A DNA stretch of 13,180 nt from Verrucomicrobiota bacterium (GTDB taxonomy: Bacteria > Verrucomicrobiota > Verrucomicrobiia > Verrucomicrobiales > Akkermansiaceae), in assembly GCA_026397695.1 (NCBI GenBank), contig JAPLUJ010000459.1, positions 1 through 13,180 of the forward strand, in the 5' to 3' direction. Every line of letters starts with the position of its first letter. Positions within the stretch are counted from its first letter, which is position 1. Position numbers and translations under genes: made by a program. The notes beneath the pieces were generated by a model, which was given only the letters and a program-made list of their open reading frames with translations, was not told where the DNA came from and did no database searches. Of the stretch, positions 7,056 through 13,180 are shown piece by piece.

Positions 7056-8000
7056 GTGGGGCCGTGCATCATCTTGCCGTACGTGACGCGCGCGATTTTT
7101 TCAGGATGGGTGATGATTGGGGGGGCGGTGTTTGCGGGGGCGGAACCGTTGCAGGTATCGGCGTTGCATCCGTTGATGGCGGATTTGGCACGCCAAGTCG
7201 GGGGCGCGCGGGTCGAGGTCCATGACTTGGCAGGGGAAGGGGGGAATCCGCATCGCTTTGAACCGCGGCCGACGGACATGAAACGGATGCAGGCATCGGC
7301 CGTGGTGCTGGCCTGTGGCAAGAATCTGGAACCCTATCTGGGCCGCTTGAAGTCCGGTTTGAGTGGCGTCACGGTGATAGAAGTCGGGCGGACCATACCC
7401 TCTCTAACGGTTGGCAAGGACGCGGTTTGTCCCGGGTGCTCGTCGCACGGAGAACATGCGGAGCACGGGGCGGGTTTGCTCGATCCCCATTGGTGGCACG
7501 GTGTGGACAACATGCGCCGCGCCGCACGCGTGGTGGCCAAGGCGTTTGCGGAGAAGGATCCAGCGGGGGAAGCGTATTTCATGGAGCGTGTCAACGCCTA
7601 CGGCAGGCGCATGGATGATTTGAAGCGCTGGGCGGATGGGGAGTTGGGGAAAATCCCGCGGGAGCAGAGGAAATTGGTCACGGCCCACAATGCCTTCGGA
7701 TATTTCGCCAAGGAATTCGGTTTTGAAGTGATCGCTGTCGCGGGTTTGAACCAAGAACAAAACACCACTCCACGGGAACAAGCGGAAACCCTCGCAGCGG
7801 TGAAAAATTCCGGAGTACGCGCCGTGTTTCCGGAAAAATCCACGAGTGGCAAGGTGCTCGATTCGCTCGCCTCCACCCTTGGCATCCGCCTTGGCACACC
7901 GTTGATCGCCGATGGCAATGGCACCGGCAAGGACGCGGGCTTCGAAGCCATGATCCGCCATAATGTGACCTCGATCACCCAAGCCCTGACCGCACCATGA
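7056..8000 (+). CDS. Metal ABC transporter substrate-binding protein (TroA/ZnuA-like)
   Basis: This 314-residue cluster A-I binding protein captures a divalent metal (Zn, Mn or Fe) outside the membrane and delivers it to the permease. The signal peptide has a hydrophobic core with probable cleavage after AGA (27-29). No ATG is suitably placed: GTG at 7056, TTG at 7074 and GTG at 7083 are in frame; 7083 also gives a good signal peptide, so the start is uncertain. Probable ligands are His66 (NPHRFEP), His145 (DPHWWH), His211 (TAHNAFGY) and Asp286 (LIAD), the His-His-His-Asp set of TroA. A short His/Cys-rich loop (CPGC, then HGEHAEH, 125-137) precedes the second ligand, as in many zinc binders. 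First gene of the operon; the next gene overlaps by ATGA. A G7 tract lies at 7119-7125. I see no Zur-like operator. Confidence 0.92.
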   Translation: MGPCIILPYVTRAIFSGWVMIGGAVFAGAEPLQVSALHPLMADLARQVGGARVEVHDLAGEGGNPHRFEPRPTDMKRMQASAVVLACGKNLEPYLGRLKSGLSGVTVIEVGRTIPSLTVGKDAVCPGCSSHGEHAEHGAGLLDPHWWHGVDNMRRAARVVAKAFAEKDPAGEAYFMERVNAYGRRMDDLKRWADGELGKIPREQRKLVTAHNAFGYFAKEFGFEVIAVAGLNQEQNTTPREQAETLAAVKNSGVRAVFPEKSTSGKVLDSLASTLGIRLGTPLIADGNGTGKDAGFEAMIRHNVTSITQALTAP

Positions 8001-8458
8001 GTGGACCACGTTGGCTGAAATCCCCCTTGGCGGGCACCGCCTGTGTGCTGGCGGGACTGGCCCTGTTAGCCATCCCGCTGCGGAAACTAACATCCGCAGA
8101 GCCTCCTCGCGTGGGGCCCAGCGCACGGCCCGCCGTTCCTTCCACGGAAATCCCCGCCGTCCTGCGCCTCAGGTTGCTGACACCGGCGCAACGGGTGGTG
8201 GTGACAAGCGCTGACGGCACGGTTTTGTTAGACCTGCGGGATCCCATGGCTGGGGTCTCCGAGCACGACGCGGTGATCCCTTTCGCAACGGGTCGGCTGG
8301 AGCTGGACTTGCAGGCGGACTTTCCTATCGAAAGTGCCGCAACGGCGGTGTTTCTCACCGTGATGCCGGATGGCTACGAGGACCAAACCCGCCATGTGAT
8401 TGGCAACGGGCGGATGGCAGCACCGTTGCGCTACGAGTGGCACACACCCCATGAATGA
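7997..8458 (+). CDS. Uncharacterised membrane-anchored protein in metal-uptake operon
   Basis: I do not recognise this 153-residue protein. It has one N-terminal hydrophobic segment (about residues 9-28, after a basic start with Arg5 and Lys8) that could be a membrane anchor or uncleaved signal. A Pro-rich stretch follows (35-55), then a region of alternating hydrophobic residues that suggests beta strands. There are no cysteines in the outer part and only a few histidines, so no obvious metal site. It overlaps the binding-protein gene by 4 bases (ATGA) and ends 6 bases before the ATPase gene, so it is translated with the transporter. That position suggests an accessory role in uptake, such as a periplasmic helper, but the function is unknown. 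Codon use, including two GTTAG words and one CTAAC, matches its neighbours, which supports it being a real gene. Confidence 0.75.
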   Translation: MSGPRWLKSPLAGTACVLAGLALLAIPLRKLTSAEPPRVGPSARPAVPSTEIPAVLRLRLLTPAQRVVVTSADGTVLLDLRDPMAGVSEHDAVIPFATGRLELDLQADFPIESAATAVFLTVMPDGYEDQTRHVIGNGRMAAPLRYEWHTPHE

Positions 8459-8464
8459 CAGACC

Positions 8465-9238
8465 ATGGTTTACCCAACCCACGAATCCTGCGCCCACTGC
8501 GGCCACCACCACGAACTGAGTGTGGAAGACCTGCGGGTGCGCTACCGCGATGTGGACGCCTTGCAGGACGTTTCCTTCGCGACTTCCTGTGGCGCTTGTG
8601 TCGCGCTGATAGGCCCTAACGGCGCTGGCAAAAGCACCTTGCTCAAAGCGGTGGCGGGCTTGTTGCCCATTGCGGCGGGGCGGATCTTGTGGCGCGGCAC
8701 CAAGGTCGCCAAGTGGAGCCGGGAAATCGCCTATCTGCCGCAGCGTGAAAACGTCGACTGGCATTTCCCCATCACCGTGCGCGGGGTCGTTAGAATGGGG
8801 CGCTACCCGCAAGCCGGATGGTGGCGGCCGTTTTCCCCTACGGATGAGGCGGCCATCGAGCGGGCCATCGCGTTGATGGGCTTGGCGGATCTCGCCAACC
8901 GTCAGATCAGTCATCTGAGCGGCGGCCAGCAACAGCGGGTGTTCCTGGCACGCGCACTGGCCCAGGAAGCCCATGTGCTGCTGTTAGACGAACCGTTCAC
9001 CGGGCTCGACCGCAACTCCAAATCCAGTCTCGCGGCCACCCTGAGAAATCTCACGGAAGAGGGGCGGCTGGTCATTGCCGCACATCACGATATGGACAAC
9101 GTGCGTGACATTTACGACGAAGTCCTGCTGCTCCACCGCCGGGCCATCGCCTTCGGGCCGGTGGCCGAGGTGTTCACCGATGCGGGATTGGAAGCGACTT
9201 TCGGTGTGCCGCCAGAACAAGGAAAGGAGGTGGCATGA
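8465..9238 (+). CDS. Metal ABC transporter ATP-binding protein (TroB/SitB/ZnuC-like)
   Basis: This 257-residue ATPase powers the importer from the cytoplasmic face. Walker A is GPNGAGKST (50-58), the signature is LSGGQQQR (151-158), Walker B is VLLLDEP (171-177), and the H-loop is in AAHHD. The segment ENVDWHFPITV between them resembles the VDWDFP motif of Mn/Zn/Fe importers of the MntB/SitB/TroB group more than ZnuC. Unusually, the N-terminus carries a Cys/His cluster, HESCAHCGHHH (6-16), before the normal domain start. A GTG at 8522 could start a protein without this cluster, but neither start has a clear ribosome site; I prefer the ATG at 8465 because it lies 6 bases after the upstream stop. 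The gene overlaps the permease gene by ATGA. Confidence 0.94.
   Translation: MVYPTHESCAHCGHHHELSVEDLRVRYRDVDALQDVSFATSCGACVALIGPNGAGKSTLLKAVAGLLPIAAGRILWRGTKVAKWSREIAYLPQRENVDWHFPITVRGVVRMGRYPQAGWWRPFSPTDEAAIERAIALMGLADLANRQISHLSGGQQQRVFLARALAQEAHVLLLDEPFTGLDRNSKSSLAATLRNLTEEGRLVIAAHHDMDNVRDIYDEVLLLHRRAIAFGPVAEVFTDAGLEATFGVPPEQGKEVA
9224..9230 (+). promoter_or_regulatory. Strong Shine-Dalgarno for the permease gene
   Basis: AAGGAGG ends 4 bases before the ATG at 9235. It is the only near-perfect ribosome-binding site I can see in the window and fixes the permease start. It probably offsets low translation of the fourth gene in the operon. Confidence 0.8.
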
Positions 9239-10086
9239 TCGATTGGTTGATAGAACCGTTCCAGCAGCCGTTCAACCAACGGGCGGTGCTGGCCGCGTTG
9301 TTGATCGGTTTAACTAACGGTTATATGAGCGCCTTCGTGGTGTTGAGGAAATCGGCGCTTAAAGTCGGATCGCTGTCCCACGCGCTGCTGCCCGGCATTG
9401 CGGTGGCCATTCTCGTCGCCGGCTTGCATGATTGGAGCGTGTTCCTGGGCAGTTTGTTCGCGGCCTTGTTGATCGGGCTCGGCTCACTGGCGGTATCGCG
9501 CGGCTCCCGCCTGGACCAGGATTCCGCGCTGGCCATTCTCTATACTGCGGCGTTCAGCGGCGGCATCATCCTGTTACGGCGGATCGGCGTGGCCCAGGAA
9601 ATGCAGGAATGGCTTTTTGGCAACATCATGGGTCTGCGCAACAGCGACCTGTGGACGAACTTCTGGATCTCCTGCGGCGCCCTCGGTGTTCTAACAGCAC
9701 TGCACCGCCCCCTGCTGATGACCTTGTTCGATGCCGAGGTGGCGGCTACCCTCGGCGTGCCGGTGCGGGCACTCAACTACCTGCTGCTCGCGGTGTTGAT
9801 CGTGGTCCTGATTTCCTCGCTTCAGGCCGTGGGCTGCATGCTCGCGCTCGGCTTGCTCGTCACTCCGGCGGCAACGGTATATCTTCTAACAGACTCCACC
9901 AACGCGTTGTTCTGGGGCGGATCGTTGTTAGGCGGACTGGCCGCGGCCTGTGCGGTCCTGGTCGGCTGGTGGTTCAACATCGAGCAAGGCCCCGCAATTG
10001 TGTTGGTGCTGGGTGCGGTGTTCCTGGTCGTCTTCCTGTTCGGCCCGAAATACGGGCTGCTGCGGCGCTTGGGATCCCGTGGGTGA
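9235..10086 (+). CDS. Metal ABC transporter permease (TroC/SitC/ZnuB-like)
   Basis: This 283-residue inner-membrane protein forms the metal channel, probably as a homodimer because only one permease gene is present. It is strongly hydrophobic, with about eight membrane helices. The N-terminal block from LTNGYMSAFVVLR through SLSHALLPGIA (26-55) is the hallmark of this permease family, and the C-terminal FLFGPKYGLLRR resembles the ending of Mn/Zn/Fe permeases (TroC/D, SitC/D). The ATG overlaps the ATPase stop and sits behind a strong ribosome site. The stop codon is the first TGA of the TGATGAC tandem repeat, so the last codons are followed at once by stop codons in all frames. The downstream gene is convergent, and no hairpin terminator is visible. 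Confidence 0.95.
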   Translation: MIDWLIEPFQQPFNQRAVLAALLIGLTNGYMSAFVVLRKSALKVGSLSHALLPGIAVAILVAGLHDWSVFLGSLFAALLIGLGSLAVSRGSRLDQDSALAILYTAAFSGGIILLRRIGVAQEMQEWLFGNIMGLRNSDLWTNFWISCGALGVLTALHRPLLMTLFDAEVAATLGVPVRALNYLLLAVLIVVLISSLQAVGCMLALGLLVTPAATVYLLTDSTNALFWGGSLLGGLAAACAVLVGWWFNIEQGPAIVLVLGAVFLVVFLFGPKYGLLRRLGSRG

Positions 10087-10118
10087 TGACTGATGACTGA
10101 TGACTGATGACTGATGAC
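10084..10118. repeat. Five tandem copies of TGATGAC between convergent genes
   Basis: The heptamer TGATGAC is repeated five times without variation from 10084 to 10118. The first three bases are the permease stop codon; the base after the array (10119) begins the complement of the TAG stop of the radical SAM gene on the minus strand. The array therefore fills the gap between the two genes exactly. Because seven is not a multiple of three, it provides TGA stops in all three plus-strand frames. Confidence 0.95.
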
Positions 10119-11318
10119 CTATCGCTCCGCGTCGTGGAGGTAACAGCCGGGATCGGAGCCCCACAGGCTGCCGTTGTTGGCGAAGGCGGCGCGCGTGCGG
10201 AAACCGCCACCACAGATTTGGAACCATTTGCACAGCGCGCAGGGGCCGGTCATGCGCGCTTGGCGTTGCTCTAACGTAAGTTGGCCGATCGAGCGGATTG
10301 AGGCTAACACTTCGGCGGATGCCGGGTTATGGCCATCCCAGATCTGTGAGAACGGCGTTTGTTTGACGTTGCCAAGGATCATGTCCTGCCAGAATTGGTC
10401 GGGGTGGACGGTGCCCTGGGTGTCGATGTTGGCGATGCCGCGGCCGGAGCTGTTGGCGCCGCCGCCGTTCCATGCGAGCAGGCGGCGGGCTTCGGCGAGG
10501 TGCGGGTGGTTTTCGTTTTCCATCCGCACTAACAGATAAGCGCCATCGGCCGGTTGGGTGACGGTGAGCAGTTCGCGTTCGACGCCCTGTTGGTGCCAGG
10601 CTTCGACGCGGGCGATGAGGGTGTCGATGGCACTGCGGGCTTCTGCGGGTGCGAGGACCTGCAGTTCGCTGCCGCGCCCGGCCGGCACGAGGTGATAGAA
10701 ACAGACCCGCTGGATTTCATGGTCCTCGATGAAGTCGAGGATTTGGTTGATATTTTCCACGTTGTGGCGGGTGAGCGTGAGGCGCAGCCCGGTTTTCTGG
10801 TTCACGGAGTGGCAATTTTTGAAGCCGCGCACGGCGGCGTCGAAGGCGCCCTCCTTGCGGCGGAACTCGTCATGGATCGGGCCGATGCCATCGAGCGAGA
10901 TGCCGACGTAGGCGACGTTGGCGGCTTTGAGCAGCGCGGCTTTTTCCGGGGTGATGAGCGTTCCGTTAGTGGAGATGGTGAGTTTCAGGCCCAAGGCGGT
11001 GGCTTTATCCACGAGGTCGAAAAACCGTGGATGGATCATCGGTTCACCCCCGGAAAACAACAGCGACGGCACCTGATAGGCGGCGAGATCCTCGACCACC
11101 TGTTGCATTTGCTCCCATGTGAGCTCACCGGGATATTGCTGCGCGTTGGAGTCCGAATAACAATGGACACAGCGCAGGTTGCAGGTGCGCGTGATGTTCC
11201 AGACGGTGATCGGGCGGCGGTCGCGCGCTTCGGCGGCATTGGCGCCGGCGCCATGTCCGTAGCGCAGTCCATCGGCGGGCTGTGCCATGCCGGTCCAGAG
11301 TTTGGTGAGATTGATCAT
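10119..11318 (-). CDS. Radical SAM/SPASM protein of the AhbC/NirJ family (tetrapyrrole modification)
   Basis: This 399-residue enzyme carries the radical SAM cluster motif C46-x3-C50-x2-C53 (TCNLRCVHC), then LLFSGGEP for SAM binding and STNGT. A second iron-sulfur cluster is expected at the C-terminus: C360, C363, C369 and C392 (CALCKWFQIC, DPGCYL). The N-terminus (TKLWTGMAQPADGLRYG) and the segments CFYHLVPAGRG, DGAYLL, NSSGRGIANID and VHPDQFW match, from memory, the AhbC/NirJ group, which remove side-chain carbons from siroheme-derived tetrapyrroles in the alternative heme and heme d1 pathways. The exact reaction is unknown, and no siroheme, nir or other ahb gene lies nearby. It is the second gene of a two-gene minus-strand operon, 66 bases after its partner. 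The start is ATG; no Shine-Dalgarno is visible. Confidence 0.88.
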   Translation of the reverse strand: MINLTKLWTGMAQPADGLRYGHGAGANAAEARDRRPITVWNITRTCNLRCVHCYSDSNAQQYPGELTWEQMQQVVEDLAAYQVPSLLFSGGEPMIHPRFFDLVDKATALGLKLTISTNGTLITPEKAALLKAANVAYVGISLDGIGPIHDEFRRKEGAFDAAVRGFKNCHSVNQKTGLRLTLTRHNVENINQILDFIEDHEIQRVCFYHLVPAGRGSELQVLAPAEARSAIDTLIARVEAWHQQGVERELLTVTQPADGAYLLVRMENENHPHLAEARRLLAWNGGGANSSGRGIANIDTQGTVHPDQFWQDMILGNVKQTPFSQIWDGHNPASAEVLASIRSIGQLTLEQRQARMTGPCALCKWFQICGGGFRTRAAFANNGSLWGSDPGCYLHDAER

Positions 11319-11384
11319 GATTGTGGGTATATGAAAGTCAGTGGTGAAATATCCGCTTGAACCTATGCCATGTTGTTGGTTAGG

Positions 11385-12479
11385 TCAAACGGCGCGCTTT
11401 GGCTGATAGACGCAGGACGGATCCGCCGCGAACGGATCGCCGGTCACGCCGAAGGCGCGGGCGCGGGAGCCGCCGCAGACGCTGCGGAAGTCGCAGAGGC
11501 CGCATTTGCCGCCCAGCGCGTCGTTGTCACGCAGCGAGACAAACAGGGGATGCTTGCAATAGATTTCCTCCGGATGGGTGGTTTTGACGTTGCCGCAGAT
11601 CATCGGCAGGAAACCACTCGGCGAGACCTCGCCGATGTGCGAAATGAACATCACGCCGCGGCCGTCGCGAATCCCTAACGGCGAGCGCATGCCCGGCCGC
11701 GGACGGGAGGCTCCCCCGCCGGATTGTTGCATGACGACGCGCCGGAAGTGGTGGCCTTCGGTGGTTTTCACCGCGAAGGGCGCCTTGCCGACGAGGCCCG
11801 CCATGTCCTCGAACACGCGTTCGATGTCCTGCGGGTCCGGCAGATCCGCCAAGCCGGCGCGACCGGTCGGCACTAACAGAAAAACGCTCCACATCGCGGG
11901 TTTGAGTTCGAACATGAGGCGTTTGAAATCCTCGTATTCGTTCATGTTGCCGCGGGTGAGGGTGGTGTTGATTTGCAAATCCAGTCCCACGTCATGGGCG
12001 CGGCGCACGGCTTCGATCGTCCGGTCATAGGTGCCCGCCACACCGCGGAACGCATCGTGGGTTTCGCGCGTCGCGCCGTCGAGACTGAGCGACATGCGTT
12101 GCACGCCGGCGGTCTTGAGCTCCACGAAATCCGTTTGCAACAGGCGTTGGGTGGCCGACGGGCTGAGCCCCACATGCAGGCCGGCATCGGCCGCCTCGCG
12201 CACCAGATCAAGGGCATCGCGCCGCATCAGTGGGTCGCCGCCGGTGAGAATCAACATCGGTGGCTTCCATGCCGCGAGTTGGCCGATCAGGCGCAGGGCT
12301 TCCGCTGTATCGAGTTCCTGCGGGTGACGGTGCGGCTGGGCCTCGGCCCGGCAATGGCTGCACGCCAAGGCACAGGCGCGGGTGATTTCCCAGAATACCA
12401 GGAACGGACGCTCGTCGAAGTCATACCCGTCGATGGTGGGCATGCCGACGGGGTGTTGCAGGGTGGCGGTGTGGGGCAC
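11385..12479 (-). CDS. Radical SAM/SPASM protein, TIGR04053-like and related to AhbD heme synthase
   Basis: This 364-residue enzyme has the radical SAM motif C36-x3-C40-x2-C43 (RACALACSHC), LTGGDPL for SAM contact and a C-terminal cluster set C326, C329, C335, C356 (CGLCDFRSVCGGSRARA, DPSCVY). The opening DFDERPFLVFWEITRAC, the middle SVFLLVPTGRAG and the segment FISHIGEVSPSGFLP match TIGR04053 as I remember it. That family is close to AhbD, which makes heme b from iron-coproporphyrin. A role in tetrapyrrole maturation together with the next gene is therefore likely but unproven; peptide modification is the main alternative. The annotated start is GTG (12479); an in-frame ATG at 12443 would give 352 residues and still retain the family start. 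Neither has a good ribosome site. It is the first gene of the pair. Confidence 0.88.
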   Translation of the reverse strand: MPHTATLQHPVGMPTIDGYDFDERPFLVFWEITRACALACSHCRAEAQPHRHPQELDTAEALRLIGQLAAWKPPMLILTGGDPLMRRDALDLVREAADAGLHVGLSPSATQRLLQTDFVELKTAGVQRMSLSLDGATRETHDAFRGVAGTYDRTIEAVRRAHDVGLDLQINTTLTRGNMNEYEDFKRLMFELKPAMWSVFLLVPTGRAGLADLPDPQDIERVFEDMAGLVGKAPFAVKTTEGHHFRRVVMQQSGGGASRPRPGMRSPLGIRDGRGVMFISHIGEVSPSGFLPMICGNVKTTHPEEIYCKHPLFVSLRDNDALGGKCGLCDFRSVCGGSRARAFGVTGDPFAADPSCVYQPKRAV

Positions 12480-12817
12480 GGGGGAAATAAAGACGCATTG
12501 TTCCGGAATGGCTAGGCCTGATTTGCGCTAACCCGTGCATTTTTTCAGAATGACCTTCGGCGTCGAACTCGAAACCACCATCACCATCACCGCCACCGCC
12601 GGCAGCGTTGTTGGCGGCTACTGCAACATTAACTTTTCGGCAGCAATCTCCCTTGATATCGTATTTCCACGGCACTTTGCGGTACCCTGCGGGGAGGGGA
12701 TTCGTCGAACACACCATCCAGACGGAACGCCCGGAATTCATTTCAAGGCTCAGGAAAATTGAGAATCGATTGCCTGGAGAGATTGTCATCGGCTGCGGGC
12801 AGTGGTAGGGTCGCCAT
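12480..12817. other. Intergenic region between divergent radical SAM and right-edge genes
   Basis: These 338 bases must contain the start signals of two divergent genes. I find no confident promoter for either, no palindromic operator and no RNA gene. The short frames on both strands (for example 12535-12762 plus and 12421-12789 minus) do not resemble known proteins, though the minus-strand one could hide an old gene fragment. A 9-mer GGTACCCTG occurs at 12681 and again at 12851. Confidence 0.5.
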
Positions 12818-13180
12818 GTGATCCCTTATGCTGAGTTGGAGCGATTCTTTGGTACCCTGATGGAGCGGGCGCAGGGGAGAGGTATCCCGTGTGGGATCAC
12901 CAGCGGCATGGCTTGCGTGCATTTCGGAGTGGCGGCGACCACCATGGACTGCGATGTGCTCTGCCAAGCGGAGAAGTCGGATGAATTCCGGGCCCTCATC
13001 GCGGAAACGGAATTGCGCGGGCTGCTGCCGAATTATCGTGGCCATATTTCACCGCCGCTGGATGCCCGGTGGATGCGCGGCGGCTGGACCTCCCACTTCA
13101 CTTGGAAGACCCGGCCCGAGGAAACCTGTCTCGACATTTTCAGTGTGGCTCCGCGAGGCAGCTCGGCTTGGGAGCAACAA
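12818..13180 (+). CDS. Partial gene, possible nucleotidyltransferase-like protein (3' end missing)
   Basis: The frame is open from a GTG at 12818 to the window edge, 121 codons with no stop, and an in-frame TAG at 12806 limits it upstream. AGGG at 12807-12810 gives a modest ribosome site. I do not recognise a named family. Residues 26-49 (GITSGMACVHFG, then TTMDCDVLC) resemble the first strand, Gly-Ser turn and T-x-D-x-D acidic motif of small nucleotidyltransferases, with Asp44 and Asp46 as possible metal ligands. A second strongly patterned stretch follows: NYRGHISPPLDARWMRGGWTSHFTW (in residues 79-103). A nucleotidyltransferase or antitoxin/toxin of that fold is a guess. The coding call rests on the long open frame, the ribosome site and protein-like composition. 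Confidence 0.7.
   Translation, partial: MIPYAELERFFGTLMERAQGRGIPCGITSGMACVHFGVAATTMDCDVLCQAEKSDEFRALIAETELRGLLPNYRGHISPPLDARWMRGGWTSHFTWKTRPEETCLDIFSVAPRGSSAWEQQ

Noticed and set aside
10554..11360. 268-codon plus-strand open frame opposite the AhbC/NirJ-like gene
   Set aside because: It is antisense to a protein with clear radical SAM and SPASM motifs. Long mirror frames are common in GC-rich DNA, and the translation is repetitive in Gly, Asp and Glu with no known motif.
12421..12789. 122-codon minus-strand frame upstream of the TIGR04053-like gene
   Set aside because: It overlaps that gene's start in another frame, is low-complexity in its centre (Gly/Asp run), and resembles no protein I know.
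12681..12859. GGTACCCTG repeated at 12681 and 12851, and GTGATCCC/GGGATCAC at 12819 and 12893
   Set aside because: Pairs this short within 200 bases are expected by chance, and the second pair lies mostly inside coding sequence.
1..13180. CRISPR array, tRNA, rRNA or prophage genes
   Set aside because: I found no spaced direct repeats of CRISPR type, no tRNA-like cloverleaf and no phage or transposase protein signature by eye; the tandem arrays present have units of only 7, 9 and 12 bases.

Overview
The window is about 13.2 kb of GC-rich (roughly 60%) bacterial DNA. It looks like a chromosomal stretch of a Verrucomicrobiota or related Planctomycetes-Verrucomicrobia-Chlamydiae (PVC) bacterium. 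The best clue is a Tat-exported Gfo/Idh/MocA oxidoreductase followed by a secreted HEAT-repeat/ThuA protein, a gene style typical of that group. The lineage call is inference: there is no rRNA or marker gene here.

Layout, left to right. Positions 1-314 are non-coding with short repeats. A hipB-hipA toxin-antitoxin pair follows (315-1969). A 367-base gap holds a 137-bp element with inverted-repeat ends. Next come the Gfo/Idh/MocA oxidoreductase (2337-3647) and, 7 bases later, the HEAT/beta-sandwich/ThuA protein (3655-6126), whose ThuA domain looks broken by an out-of-frame deletion near 5921. A nucleotidyltransferase (6123-7031) follows, with its own promoter and an apparently leaderless mRNA. 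A four-gene metal-uptake ABC operon (7056-10086) encodes a binding protein, an unknown membrane-anchored protein, an ATPase and a permease. On the opposite strand lie two radical SAM/SPASM genes (10119-12479) of the AhbC/NirJ and AhbD-like (TIGR04053) types. The right edge cuts a partial gene (12818 to the end) with a nucleotidyltransferase-like motif.

How the genes may work together. HipBA is a self-contained stress/persistence module. The oxidoreductase and ThuA protein form a probable periplasmic carbohydrate-oxidation operon, possibly inactive in its second gene. The ABC operon should import Zn, Mn or Fe: its binding-protein ligands (His, His, His, Asp) and the ATPase motifs fit the TroABC/SitABC branch better than classic ZnuABC. 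The two radical SAM genes face the metal operon tail to tail and resemble enzymes that modify iron tetrapyrroles. A functional link with metal uptake is possible but is only suggested by proximity.

The most unusual features are a strong DNA-word bias (29 of 30 TTAG tetramers are GTTAG on one strand or the other), a five-copy heptamer that exactly fills the gap between two convergent stop codons, the 137-bp inverted-repeat element, the broken ThuA domain, and the uncharacterised protein inside the metal-transport operon.
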